Positions 16,579-24,896 of a stretch of 64,000 bases of DNA are shown in pieces. The stretch comes from Erwinia pyri (lineage in GTDB: Bacteria; Pseudomonadota; Gammaproteobacteria; Enterobacterales; Enterobacteriaceae). Both the position numbers and the translations under genes were made by a program. The stretch is from contig NZ_CP132353.1 of the NCBI RefSeq assembly GCF_030758455.1, positions 124,001-188,000 on the forward strand. The letters run 5' to 3'. Every line of letters starts with the position of its first letter. Positions within the stretch are counted from its first letter, which is position 1. The notes beneath the pieces were generated by a model. The model ran no database searches. It was not told where the DNA came from and saw nothing but the letters and a program-made list of their open reading frames with translations.

Positions 16579-17572
16579 ACAAAACTCTGCGCTGTTAATG
16601 CAGGCGATCGATCTGAAAAAGCATTACCCGGTGAAGAAGGGGATGTTTGGCCAGGAGCGGCTGGTGAAGGCGCTGGATGGCGTCTCCTTTAACCTGGAGC
16701 GCGGTAAAACGCTGGCGGTGGTAGGTGAGTCGGGCTGTGGTAAATCCACGCTCGGTCGCCTGCTGACCATGATTGAAACCCCGACCGAAGGGCAGCTCTT
16801 CTACCAGGGGCAGGATCTGCTGAAGCACGATCCGGCGGCGCAGAAGCTGCGTCGTCAGAAAATCCAGATTGTGTTTCAGAACCCCTATGGCTCGCTGAAC
16901 CCGCGTAAAAAGGTCAGCCAGATCCTGGAGGAGCCGCTGCTGATTAACACTTCTCTGAGCAAAGCCGAGCGCCGCGAAAAAACGCTGGCGATGATGGCGA
17001 AAGTGGGCCTGAAGACCGAGCATTACGATCGCTATCCGCATATGTTTTCCGGTGGCCAGCGCCAGCGTATCGCGATTGCACGCGGCCTGATGCTGGATCC
17101 GGACGTGCTGATTGCCGATGAACCGGTGTCGGCGCTGGACGTTTCGGTGCGTGCTCAGGTGCTTAACCTGATGATGGATCTGCAGCAGGAGCTGGGCCTC
17201 TCTTACGTCTTTATCTCGCATGACCTCTCCGTGGTGGAGCACATTGCGGATGAAGTGATGGTGATGTATCTGGGACGGTGCGTGGAGCGGGGCACCAAAG
17301 AGGCGATCTTTGCTAATCCGCGTCATCCGTACACCCAGGCGCTGCTCTCCGCCACGCCACGTCTGAATCCGGACGAGCGTCGTGAGCGCATCAAGCTGAC
17401 CGGGGAGCTGCCAAGCCCGTTAAGCCCGCCGCCAGGCTGCGCGTTTAACGCCCGCTGCCGTCGTCGTTTCGGACCCTGTACCCAGATCCAGCCGCAGCTG
17501 AAGCAGTATGGCGAGCAGCAGATTGCCTGCTTCGCCGTTGACCAGGATGAAGGTCAGCCGGTTCCCAACTAA
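16568..17572 (+). CDS. dppF: Dipeptide ABC transporter ATPase DppF
   Basis: 334-residue partner ATPase of DppD, starting at ATG 16568 inside the end of dppD. Walker A GESGCGKS, signature FSGGQRQR, Walker [12 protein letters not shown] and FISHDLS are intact. The C-terminal domain carries [14 protein letters not shown]. Length and sequence track E. coli DppF closely. Last gene of the operon, followed by a strong terminator. Confidence 0.96.
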   Translation: MNPEQNSALLMQAIDLKKHYPVKKGMFGQERLVKALDGVSFNLERGKTLAVVGESGCGKSTLGRLLTMIETPTEGQLFYQGQDLLKHDPAAQKLRRQKIQIVFQNPYGSLNPRKKVSQILEEPLLINTSLSKAERREKTLAMMAKVGLKTEHYDRYPHMFSGGQRQRIAIARGLMLDPDVLIADEPVSALDVSVRAQVLNLMMDLQQELGLSYVFISHDLSVVEHIADEVMVMYLGRCVERGTKEAIFANPRHPYTQALLSATPRLNPDERRERIKLTGELPSPLSPPPGCAFNARCRRRFGPCTQIQPQLKQYGEQQIACFAVDQDEGQPVPN

Positions 17573-17590
17573 AGCGGGCAGGCAGGGCAG

Positions 17591-17619
17591 AAGGGCGGAT
17601 CCGGGATCCGCCCTTTTTT
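17591..17619 (+). terminator. dpp operon terminator
   Basis: AAGGGCGGATC-cgg-GATCCGCCCTT, an 11-bp perfect stem running into TTTT, 18 bases after dppF. Confidence 0.93.
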
Positions 17620-18035
17620 ATGGGTTAAAACGATAAGAAATCCAGGGCGTTACCAGCGGGCATCGCACATTGCAGTCAGGACCGTTTCTTTCTGCAGGCT
17701 TCACTTTCTTTCCGGGTTGCCGCATAAAGTAGGGGAAGCGGGGCGACGAAAAGTGACTTATGTCAAATATTTACCTCCGCCAGCACAAAGTTTGATAACT
17801 TCTTCTAAAGTATTGCTAAAGATAAAAAAGATTGGTATCCCCTTTCTTTGTTCGCATTTCTCACATTGCAAAATTTTTTAATTAACCCGACGAAATTATT
17901 TAATTAAGACAAATAATAACAAAGTTGATTGATTGTCTGCGTAGTCATTTATTTTATCTGTTCTGGAGAGTTAATTATTCACTCCACTGACGCTTACCTG
18001 GCGATAAGAATAATCTGATGCGAATAATAATTGTA

Positions 18036-18044
18036 TGCTATATT
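18036..18044 (+). promoter_or_regulatory. Candidate extended -10 promoter for bcs locus 1
   Basis: TGC-TATATT has the TGn extension and a good -10, with no recognisable -35. Transcription would start about 30 bases before the bcsO ATG. Inference from motif only. Confidence 0.35.
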
Positions 18045-18079
18045 GCCGCAAAATCCCCCCACTCCTCGCGATCGTTCCC

Positions 18080-18946
18080 ATGAAAAGTTATGATGACCTG
18101 CAGCGTTTTAAAGAAAAAACGCAAACAAACCATATCGAATTCAAGGACATGTCTGATCAGACGATGAATTCAGACGCGGCCAACTGGGCAATCATCAAAC
18201 AGCTGATAAACGAGGGATCGGAAGCGGCATTAGGTAATGGCCAGCTGACGGATATCGCTGCGCCACAGCCTATTGCCGGCGATACTTTTACGGCCCCGCA
18301 TACCTCTTTACAGGCATTACTGACGCAGCCTCACTCGCTGCGACCACAGCCTGTAGCGGAGGCTTCCGTACAGCCGCACAGCGTGGCGGCCTTTGTAGCA
18401 AAACCGGCGGCAGCGCAGATTGGCGCTTCGCTGCTGGAAAGCATTTCTGCTTCGCTGAAGCCTGTTGCCACAGAGGAACCCGCGCCAGCGGAGCCTGAAT
18501 CAGCCGCAGTGCCCTCTGCTCAGGCGTCAAATTCGTTAGCCGCAGCCAACCCGCTGGCGGCGGCTCAGACGGTAAATTCGTTAGCCGCAGCGCAGGCATT
18601 CAATCCGCTGGCGGCTCAGACGGTAAATCCGTTAGCCGCAGCGCAGGCAGCCAATCCGCTGGCGGCGGCCCGGACGGTAAATCCGTTAGCCGCAGCGCAG
18701 TCCACCGGGCCAGCGCCGGCCTCGTCTCTGATGGCTTCTCTGCCGGTGGCACCTTCTGCCGCCACAACGCCTTCTGCGGCGGTCACTTCGCAGCCGGCCG
18801 CTGCTGCACAAAACGCGCCTGCGCAACCCACAGCGGATCAGCCGCCACGCTTCAGGCAGCTGTTCAGTTCAGAGCCTGCCTCAGGCGCGATTTCTAAAGA
18901 TACTTTGCTGCAACCTCTGCTGGAGAGAATTGCCTCATGCCGTTAG
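18080..18946 (+). CDS. bcsO: Cellulose biosynthesis protein BcsO
   Basis: 288 residues. The conserved ends identify the BcsO family: N-terminal YDDLQRFKEKTQTNHIEFKD and C-terminal RFRQLFSSEP plus TLLQPLLERIA. The middle is low-complexity, Ala/Pro/Gln-rich, and includes seven tandem copies of an N(S/P)LAA(A)Q motif (residues about 151-207). The start at ATG 18080 begins the conserved block but has no clear ribosome site. The end overlaps bcsQ by ten bases. BcsO is found with bcsD-type cellulose operons; its role is thought to be in arranging the synthase, possibly with BcsD, but is not established here. Confidence 0.85.
   Translation: MKSYDDLQRFKEKTQTNHIEFKDMSDQTMNSDAANWAIIKQLINEGSEAALGNGQLTDIAAPQPIAGDTFTAPHTSLQALLTQPHSLRPQPVAEASVQPHSVAAFVAKPAAAQIGASLLESISASLKPVATEEPAPAEPESAAVPSAQASNSLAAANPLAAAQTVNSLAAAQAFNPLAAQTVNPLAAAQAANPLAAARTVNPLAAAQSTGPAPASSLMASLPVAPSAATTPSAAVTSQPAAAAQNAPAQPTADQPPRFRQLFSSEPASGAISKDTLLQPLLERIASCR
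18530..18700 (+). repeat. Tandem NPLAAAQ-type repeats in bcsO
   Basis: Seven copies of a degenerate 7-9 codon unit encoding N(S/P)LAA(A)Q plus one or two variable residues. The unit is repeated at DNA level as (AATCCGTTAGCCGCAGCGCAG-like) blocks, so copy number could change by slippage or recombination. Confidence 0.8.
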
Positions 18947-19734
18947 TTTGCGTTTGTTCTCCCAAAGGTGGCGTGGGTAAAACCACCATGGCTGCCAACC
19001 TGGCTTACACCCTTGCCCGTGGCGGCAGCAAAGTGCTGGCTATCGACTTTGACGTGCAAAACGCCCTGCGTCTGCACTTTGGTGTTCCGCTCTCTGATGG
19101 CCGCGGCTACGTGGCAAAATCGGCGGAATCGCCCGACTGGAGCCAGTCAATTTTAACCACCGGCGGCAACATTTTTGTGATGCCTTATGGTGACGTAACG
19201 GAAGAGCAGCGTGTTGAGTTTGAAAATAATTTATCGCGCGACCCTAACTTCCTCACCCGCGGCCTGCATACCGTCCTCAACTATCCAGGCCTGGTGATTG
19301 TGGCGGATTTCCCGCCAGGACCTGGTCCCGCCCTCAAGGCCATGACCGATCTTGCCGATTTACACCTTGTAGTGATGCTGGCGGATACCGCTTCGCTGTC
19401 GCTGCTGCCGCAAATCGAAAACGACAGGATGATTGGCGGCGCGCTTAATCACCGTTCAGGACACTACTTTGTGCTGAACCAGAGCGACAGCCGCCGCAAT
19501 ATCAGTCGTGACGTGACGGCCTTTATGCAACAGCGACTGGGTGATCGGTTGCTTGGCGTGGTGAATCGCGATGAGAGCGTGGCGGAAGCCAATGCCTCGC
19601 AGCAGTCCATCTTTGATTTCAGCCCGGTGTCGGCTGCCGCTTTTGATATTGAGATTGTCGGCAAGCGCATTGCCGCCCTGCTCAACATCACCGTCGGCGA
19701 TGGTGAGATGCAGGCTCCGCTGAGATCGCGTTAA
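18937..19734 (+). CDS. bcsQ: ParA/MinD-like ATPase BcsQ of cellulose locus 1
   Basis: 265 residues. The deviant Walker A motif CSPKGGVGKTT, with both lysines, is at the N-terminus, followed by VLAIDFDVQNALRLHFGV and VIVADFPPGPGP (Walker B region). These place it in the BcsQ/YhjQ group of the ParA-MinD superfamily, which in E. coli locates and activates the cellulose secretion complex at the inner membrane. It differs from the second bcsQ at 33972, which lacks the lysine of the GKT. It overlaps bcsO, and two perfect hairpins separate it from bcsA. Confidence 0.92.
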   Translation: MPLVCVCSPKGGVGKTTMAANLAYTLARGGSKVLAIDFDVQNALRLHFGVPLSDGRGYVAKSAESPDWSQSILTTGGNIFVMPYGDVTEEQRVEFENNLSRDPNFLTRGLHTVLNYPGLVIVADFPPGPGPALKAMTDLADLHLVVMLADTASLSLLPQIENDRMIGGALNHRSGHYFVLNQSDSRRNISRDVTAFMQQRLGDRLLGVVNRDESVAEANASQQSIFDFSPVSAAAFDIEIVGKRIAALLNITVGDGEMQAPLRSR

Positions 19735-19735
19735 T

Positions 19736-19792
19736 CGACGGCGATGCCGTCGGGTAAGGATGCCTGAAACACCGCAGTGGGTTCACTGCGGT
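19736..19792 (+). promoter_or_regulatory. Two intercistronic hairpins between bcsQ and bcsA (locus 1)
   Basis: CGACGGC-gat-GCCGTCG (19736-19752) and ACCGCAGTG-ggtt-CACTGCGGT (19771-19792) are perfect stems. The second is followed by GTAAAAATAA rather than a T-run, so they look like processing or attenuation elements, not a full terminator. Confidence 0.55.
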
Positions 19793-19824
19793 AAAAATAA
19801 TAGTCCCGCTTTTCAGGATGACTC

Positions 19825-21928
19825 ATGAAAAAAGTCCTGTATTACCTGCTGCTGTTGGTATTATTCCCGCTCGCTGCAGTGATTGTTATCACGCCCATGG
19901 ACAGCCAGAAGCAGTATATTTTTGGCCTGATCTCCATTGCTATTCTTATTCTGCTGGGCATCAGCAAAAGCCGCAATATCTCGATGGTAATGGTGTTCCT
20001 CTCGGCTTTAATGTCGACGCGTTATATTTACTGGCGCGCCACCGAAACGCTCTCTTTTAATTCTGAAGTGGAAGCCATTCTCGGCATCGGATTATTTCTT
20101 GCCGAGGTCTATGTCTGGCTGATCCTGATCCTTGGTTACCTGCAAACATCATGGCCGCTTAAGAGAACCATCGAGCCGATGCCGGACGACATTAACTTAT
20201 GGCCGACCGTGGATATCTACGTGCCGAGCTATAACGAAAGCCTTGATGTGGTGCGTGACACCGTGCTTGCCGCGCAGTGTATCGACTATCCGCGCGATAA
20301 AATCAAAATCTATCTGCTGGATGATGGCAAGCGTAGCGAGTTTGCGATGTTCGCTGCCGATGCGGGCGTAGGCTATATCACGCGTGATGATAACCGCCAT
20401 GCCAAGGCCGGTAACCTTAACCACGCCATGCGCATCACCAAAGGTGAGCTGATTACCGTTTTTGACTGCGATCACGTAGCCACCCGTGCCTTCCTGCAGG
20501 CGACGGTTGCGCCGTTCCTGCGCGATCCCAAACTGGCCCTGTTACAGACGCCACACTACTTCTATTCACCGGACCCATTCGAACGTAACCTGAAGGCCGC
20601 ACGCGAAATCCCCAATGAGGGCGCGCTGTTCTACGGCCCGGTGCAGCAGGGTAACGATAACTGGAACGCGACCTTCTTCTGCGGCTCCTGTGCGGTTATC
20701 CGTCGCTCAGCGCTGGGAAGAGATTGGCGGCTTCGCCACCGAGACCGTGACCGAAGATGCCCACACGGCGCTGAAAATGCAGCGTCGCGGCTGGAAGTCG
20801 GCCTTCCTGGCGCTGCCGCTGGCAGCCGGTCTGGCAACGGAGCGTCTGGGGCTGCATATTATTCAGCGTACCCGCTGGGCGCGTGGCATGACGCAGATTT
20901 TCCGCGTGGATAACCCGCTGTTTGGCCGTGGCCTGAAATGGCAGCAGCGTCTCTGCTACCTGAACGCCATGCTACACTTCCAGTTTGGCCTGCCGCGGGT
21001 GATCTTCCTGACCGCACCGCTGGCTTACCTGCTGTTTAACCTGAACATTATTCACTCTTCTGCCAGCCTGATTTTTGCCTACGTGCTGCCGCACCTGGTG
21101 ATGTCGCTGTACGTGAACTCCCGCATGAATGGCCGCTTCCGCGCCACCTTCTGGGGCGAGATTTACGAAACGGTGATGGCCTTCCATCTGGTTATCCCGA
21201 CGATCCTGACCATGATTTCGCCCAAACACGGCAAATTCAACGTAACGGATAAGGGGGGTCTGCTGGACGTCGGCTTCTTTGACTTCAACATCGTGCGTCC
21301 TCACGTTATCTGCGCCGCTCTGCTGCTGATTGGCGTGGTGAGCGGCATTGTCCGCGCCGTGGCGCATGACTACTTCGGCGTCGATCCTTACGTGATTGCG
21401 CTGAACGTCGGCTGGGCGATATTCAGCCTGATCATTCTGATGGCGGCGATAGCGGTCGCGCGTGAGACCAGGCAGACGCGTAAAACTATCCGTGTTGAAG
21501 TCAGCCTGCCTGTGGTGCTGCATTACGCCAGCGGTATCTCCTCGCGCACCACCACCGTGAATCTGTCGATGGGCGGTGCGCAGGTTGTGTCGCCGGACAA
21601 CCGTCATGAAACGGATGCCATTGAAGCCATTGATGTGATGCTGCAATCCGGCACCATCTCCATTCCGGTGGGCATTATCGGCGCTGAAGATGGCGTGATC
21701 CGCCTTAAGTTTGACGAAATGCCGCTCTCGCGCCGCCGTGAACTGGTGCGGGTGGTGCTCTCGCGCGCCGATGCCTGGATTAAACCGGAAGGGCCGAAAG
21801 ACAAACCTTTCCGTTCCCTGATAACCATTATTCGTACCGTATTTGAACTGTTCTGGCTGACCTGGAAAGATCGTCGCGCTAAGCGTCAGCGTCAGGCCGT
21901 GAAGGCTGAAGAGGATGGCGTGGCATGA
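19825..21928 (+). pseudogene. bcsA: Cellulose synthase catalytic subunit bcsA of locus 1, broken by a +1 frameshift
   Basis: Two overlapping frames together encode one BcsA of about 700 residues. The 5' frame (19825-20913) carries the membrane start, LLDDGKR (Asp166-Asp167) and DCDH (about 214), then turns to nonsense after CAVIRRSAL. The matching sequence EEIGGFATETVTEDAH continues in the next frame, which holds the TED base, the QRTRW product-binding motif and a PilZ domain (RKTIR, NLSMGG) to the stop at 21928. One extra G in the GGG at 20715-20717 explains it: CTG-GAA-GAG is expected, CTG-GGA-AGA is seen. No slippery heptamer is present. The 5' product alone would lack catalysis and c-di-GMP binding. 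Either a real null allele or a base-calling error. Confidence 0.9.
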
Positions 21929-24891
21929 AGCGATTATTACCTGCGCTCTGTTTTACCGCCGTCCTGACGCTGGGCAGCGTCTGGGCTGCGCCGGAAAGCG
22001 TGACTCAGGACAGCAGCGCGCTGTCACAGATCCCGCCGCCAGCGGGCGTCGGCGAACCTTCCGGTTCCGCGACGCAAACTTCCCCGCCTGTTGACTATTC
22101 CACGCAGATGAATCAGGCGAACAGCAACGCTGCGGCAATGCCGTGGCGCCAGCCGTCCGCTCCGGCAGCGGGCACCTCTGCGCCGTCAGCAGAGCAAGGT
22201 TCGTCAGTAATGGGACAAAGCGCGCCATTATCAGAGCAGAGTTCACCAGTCATGGGGCAGGACGCCTCTTCGGCAGAGCAGAGTTCGCCAGCGATGGGGC
22301 AGGACGCCTCTTCGGCAGAGCAGAATTCGCCAGCGATGGGGCAGGACTCCTCTTCAGCAGAACAGGGTTCACCAGCGACAGGGCAGGACGCCTCTTCGGC
22401 AGAGCAGAGTTCGCCAGCGATGGGGCAGGATTCCTCTTCGGCAGAGCAGAGTTCGCCAGCGATGGGGCAGGACTCCTCTTCAACAGAGCAGAGTTCACCA
22501 GTGATGGGACAGGACGCCTCTTCAACAGAGCAGAATTCACCAGTCATGGGACAGGACTCCTCTTCGGTAGAGCAGAGTTCGCCAGCGATGGAACAAAACT
22601 CGCCAGCAGCGGAGCAGGACTCTCCGGCCAGCGCAGCTCCCCAATCCGGTTCAGTGACCGGCCTGCCTGCGGGTCTGCCGCCGTTGCCTGCGCCTGTCGC
22701 CATCGCGCCAGCCAGCCCCACGCTGCTGAACCAGCCGCTCTCCAGCACCGTTACGGTCAGCCAGATGGGCCAGACTAACGGTATCTTACTCACCGGCGGC
22801 CAACTGCAGTCCGGGATTGTCTTCACGCTGCCAACGGATGAAGTGATCACCAACGCCCGTCTGAACCTGTCGCTCAAAGTGTCGCAGGCGCTCGCCGCCC
22901 GTAATACTTCGCTGCAACTCATGCTCAACGGCCAGCCGCTGGGTACTCTGCCGCTGAGTGCTTCAGACAGTGCCAGCGAAGATTATCAGCTCGATATTCC
23001 CGCTGCGATGGTGGTCTCCAGCAACAACCTGAGCTTTAAAATTAACGATGCCGACCAGCTGCTGTGCGAGCGCGACAGCGCCAGACAGTATCAGGTCACC
23101 ATCCTGCCGAAAACCACGCTGCTGCTGGAAGGGCAGCAGCTGAACATTGGCAGCGTGCTGCGTAACTTCCCGCGTCCGTTTATCGACCCGCTGCGCATGA
23201 CGCCATCCGTGGTGACGATGGTCTTTGGCCAGGCCGTTTCGCCGGGCGAAGTCAGCGCGGCGGCCATCGTCTCCTCCTGGCTGGGGATTCAGACCGATTA
23301 CCGTGGCATCAGCTTCCCGGTGCTGCGTAACGAGCTGCCGGAGAAAAACGGCATTGTGTTTGCGCGCCCCGGGCAGAGGGTTGCCGGTATCGCCATACCC
23401 AACGTGAGCGGCCCGACGCTGCAAATTGTGGATAATCCGGTAAACCCGGTTTATAAGCTGATGCTGGTGATCGGCAAAACCGATAATGATCTTCGGCAGG
23501 CCGCCTGGCGTCTGACGCAGCCGCTGAGCGTGGATGTTGCTTCACTGGCCGTTGCCGCTCAACCCCTGCCGATCAGCAAGCCCTATGATGCTCCGCGTTG
23601 GATCGATACCGATCGTCCGGTTCGCCTCAGCGAGCTGCTGCGTAAAGATCAAAGCATGACCACTACCGGGATCTGGCACGATGCGCTGCGGGTCAATTTC
23701 CGCGCTGCGCCCGATCTTTTCCTTTGGGATGGCGATACCCTGCCGGTGCAGCTGAGCTACCGTTTTCCCTCCGAAACCTGGATCGACGAAGAGAAGTCCT
23801 TCCTTAATGTCGGCCTGAACGGCACTTTCCTGCGCAACCTGTCGGTGAACAAAGTTGGCCTGCTGGAGAACATCTGGCATCGTCTGGGCGGCGATGCGCG
23901 TCAGGAAAAGTACACCCTGAAGCTCGATCCCTACCTGATTTACGGCGATAACCAGCTGCAGCTCTACTTCAACATCAAACCCAAAGAGAATGCGCCCTGC
24001 AGCGTGCTGACCAACAACAACATCAAGAGCCGCATTGAAGATGACTCGTTTATTGACCTGAGCCATACGCGTCACTTTACGCTGTTGCCAAATCTCTCTT
24101 ACTTTGTGGGCGCCTCTTTCCCGTTCAGCCGGCTGGCGGACTACTCGCAGACCGTACTGCTACTGCCTTCCATACCGAGCAACGCTGAAATCAGTACGCT
24201 GCTGGAGATGGCGGGTCGTTCAGGTAATGCCACCGGCGTAGCGCTGAGCAATAACAGCGTAATGTTCGGCATCCCGGCTGGCGGCACCTCGCTGGGCCGT
24301 TTGCAAAACAGCGACGTGCTGGCCGTTTCCACGCTCTCTCAGACCGCCTTTAATCAGGCGATGTTGCAGGGCACCCCTTACGAAGTGAACCGCCATACGC
24401 TGGGCGTGAAGGAGCCAACGCTGCTGGATAATCTGCGCGGCTGGCTGACCGGCGACTGGTATCGTCAGGCGGTGGATGCCGATCGCTACTTATCCTCCAA
24501 CGAAGAGTGGCGTGGATTTATCAGCTATCGTTCGCCATGGAGCCACTCGCGCCTGGTGGTGATGACCGTGGCAACCAATGATGCGCAGCTCTCCCGCCTG
24601 CATCAGGATCTGACCTCGCCACGTATCAACGCCGGGATCCGGGGCGATACGGCGATTATTACCGATGAAAACGGCATCCGCAGTTTCCGGGTCGGCGCAC
24701 AGTTCCCGAGCGGACAGATGCCGTGGTACATGATGGTGATCTGGTATGCCAGCCAGCATGCCGTGGTGCTGGCGTTGCTGGCGCTGCTGTTCTCTCTGCT
24801 GGTGGGGTTGAGCACCGTCGTGCTGCTGAAGCGTCACGCCTGGAAGCGCCTGAACCCGCAGAACGATCCGTCCCCTGGCGAGAAGAAGTAA
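21925..24891 (+). CDS. bcsB: Cellulose synthase periplasmic subunit BcsB (locus 1), with tandem-repeat insert
   Basis: 988 residues, about 200 longer than usual. A signal peptide (to VWA-AP) is followed by a Ser/Gln/Pro-rich region with a 14-residue repeat (residues about 92-231), then a standard BcsB: two carbohydrate-binding/flavodoxin-like repeats (for example NARLNLSLKVSQ, LLCERDSARQYQ, RPVRLSELL) and a C-terminal membrane helix (about 935-965). BcsB anchors the glucan exit path to BcsA. The ATG overlaps the bcsA stop, so translation was coupled. Expression may suffer from the upstream frameshift, because ribosomes terminate about 1 kb early in bcsA. Confidence 0.93.
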   Translation: MKRLLPALCFTAVLTLGSVWAAPESVTQDSSALSQIPPPAGVGEPSGSATQTSPPVDYSTQMNQANSNAAAMPWRQPSAPAAGTSAPSAEQGSSVMGQSAPLSEQSSPVMGQDASSAEQSSPAMGQDASSAEQNSPAMGQDSSSAEQGSPATGQDASSAEQSSPAMGQDSSSAEQSSPAMGQDSSSTEQSSPVMGQDASSTEQNSPVMGQDSSSVEQSSPAMEQNSPAAEQDSPASAAPQSGSVTGLPAGLPPLPAPVAIAPASPTLLNQPLSSTVTVSQMGQTNGILLTGGQLQSGIVFTLPTDEVITNARLNLSLKVSQALAARNTSLQLMLNGQPLGTLPLSASDSASEDYQLDIPAAMVVSSNNLSFKINDADQLLCERDSARQYQVTILPKTTLLLEGQQLNIGSVLRNFPRPFIDPLRMTPSVVTMVFGQAVSPGEVSAAAIVSSWLGIQTDYRGISFPVLRNELPEKNGIVFARPGQRVAGIAIPNVSGPTLQIVDNPVNPVYKLMLVIGKTDNDLRQAAWRLTQPLSVDVASLAVAAQPLPISKPYDAPRWIDTDRPVRLSELLRKDQSMTTTGIWHDALRVNFRAAPDLFLWDGDTLPVQLSYRFPSETWIDEEKSFLNVGLNGTFLRNLSVNKVGLLENIWHRLGGDARQEKYTLKLDPYLIYGDNQLQLYFNIKPKENAPCSVLTNNNIKSRIEDDSFIDLSHTRHFTLLPNLSYFVGASFPFSRLADYSQTVLLLPSIPSNAEISTLLEMAGRSGNATGVALSNNSVMFGIPAGGTSLGRLQNSDVLAVSTLSQTAFNQAMLQGTPYEVNRHTLGVKEPTLLDNLRGWLTGDWYRQAVDADRYLSSNEEWRGFISYRSPWSHSRLVVMTVATNDAQLSRLHQDLTSPRINAGIRGDTAIITDENGIRSFRVGAQFPSGQMPWYMMVIWYASQHAVVLALLALLFSLLVGLSTVVLLKRHAWKRLNPQNDPSPGEKK
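22198..22596 (+). repeat. 42-bp coding minisatellite in bcsB (9.5 copies)
   Basis: Nine full in-frame units of 42 bp starting at 22198 encode variants of SSPAMGQDASSAEQ, followed by a half unit (SSPAMEQ) and degenerate NSPAAEQ/DSPA remnants. Interior units differ at only a few positions, which points to recent expansion. The repeat gives a flexible acidic periplasmic spacer between the signal peptide and the folded BcsB domains. Confidence 0.93.
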
Positions 24892-24896
24892 TAACC

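Larger units (their letters stand above)
17573..18079. other. Intergenic region between dppF and bcsO
   Basis: 507 bases. After the dpp terminator the sequence becomes AT-rich. It holds two copies of the palindrome TTTAATTAA at 17877-17885 and 17899-17907 (22-bp period) and, close to bcsO, an extended -10 like TGC-TATATT at 18036-18044. No gene was recognised. Confidence 0.55.

Noticed and set aside
20710..20720. Programmed ribosomal frameshift in bcsA1
   Set aside because: No slippery X-XXY-YYZ heptamer and no obvious downstream pseudoknot; other bcsA genes are single-frame.
20615..21928. The second half of bcsA1 as an independent gene starting at 20615
   Set aside because: Its first 35 codons are out-of-frame bcsA sequence without protein-like character; homology starts only at EEIGG, so it is the 3' part of a frameshifted gene.
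22143..22778. Long open frames on both strands overlapping the bcsB repeat region
   Set aside because: They are a by-product of the 42-bp periodic sequence, which stays open in other frames; no start signals or domains.
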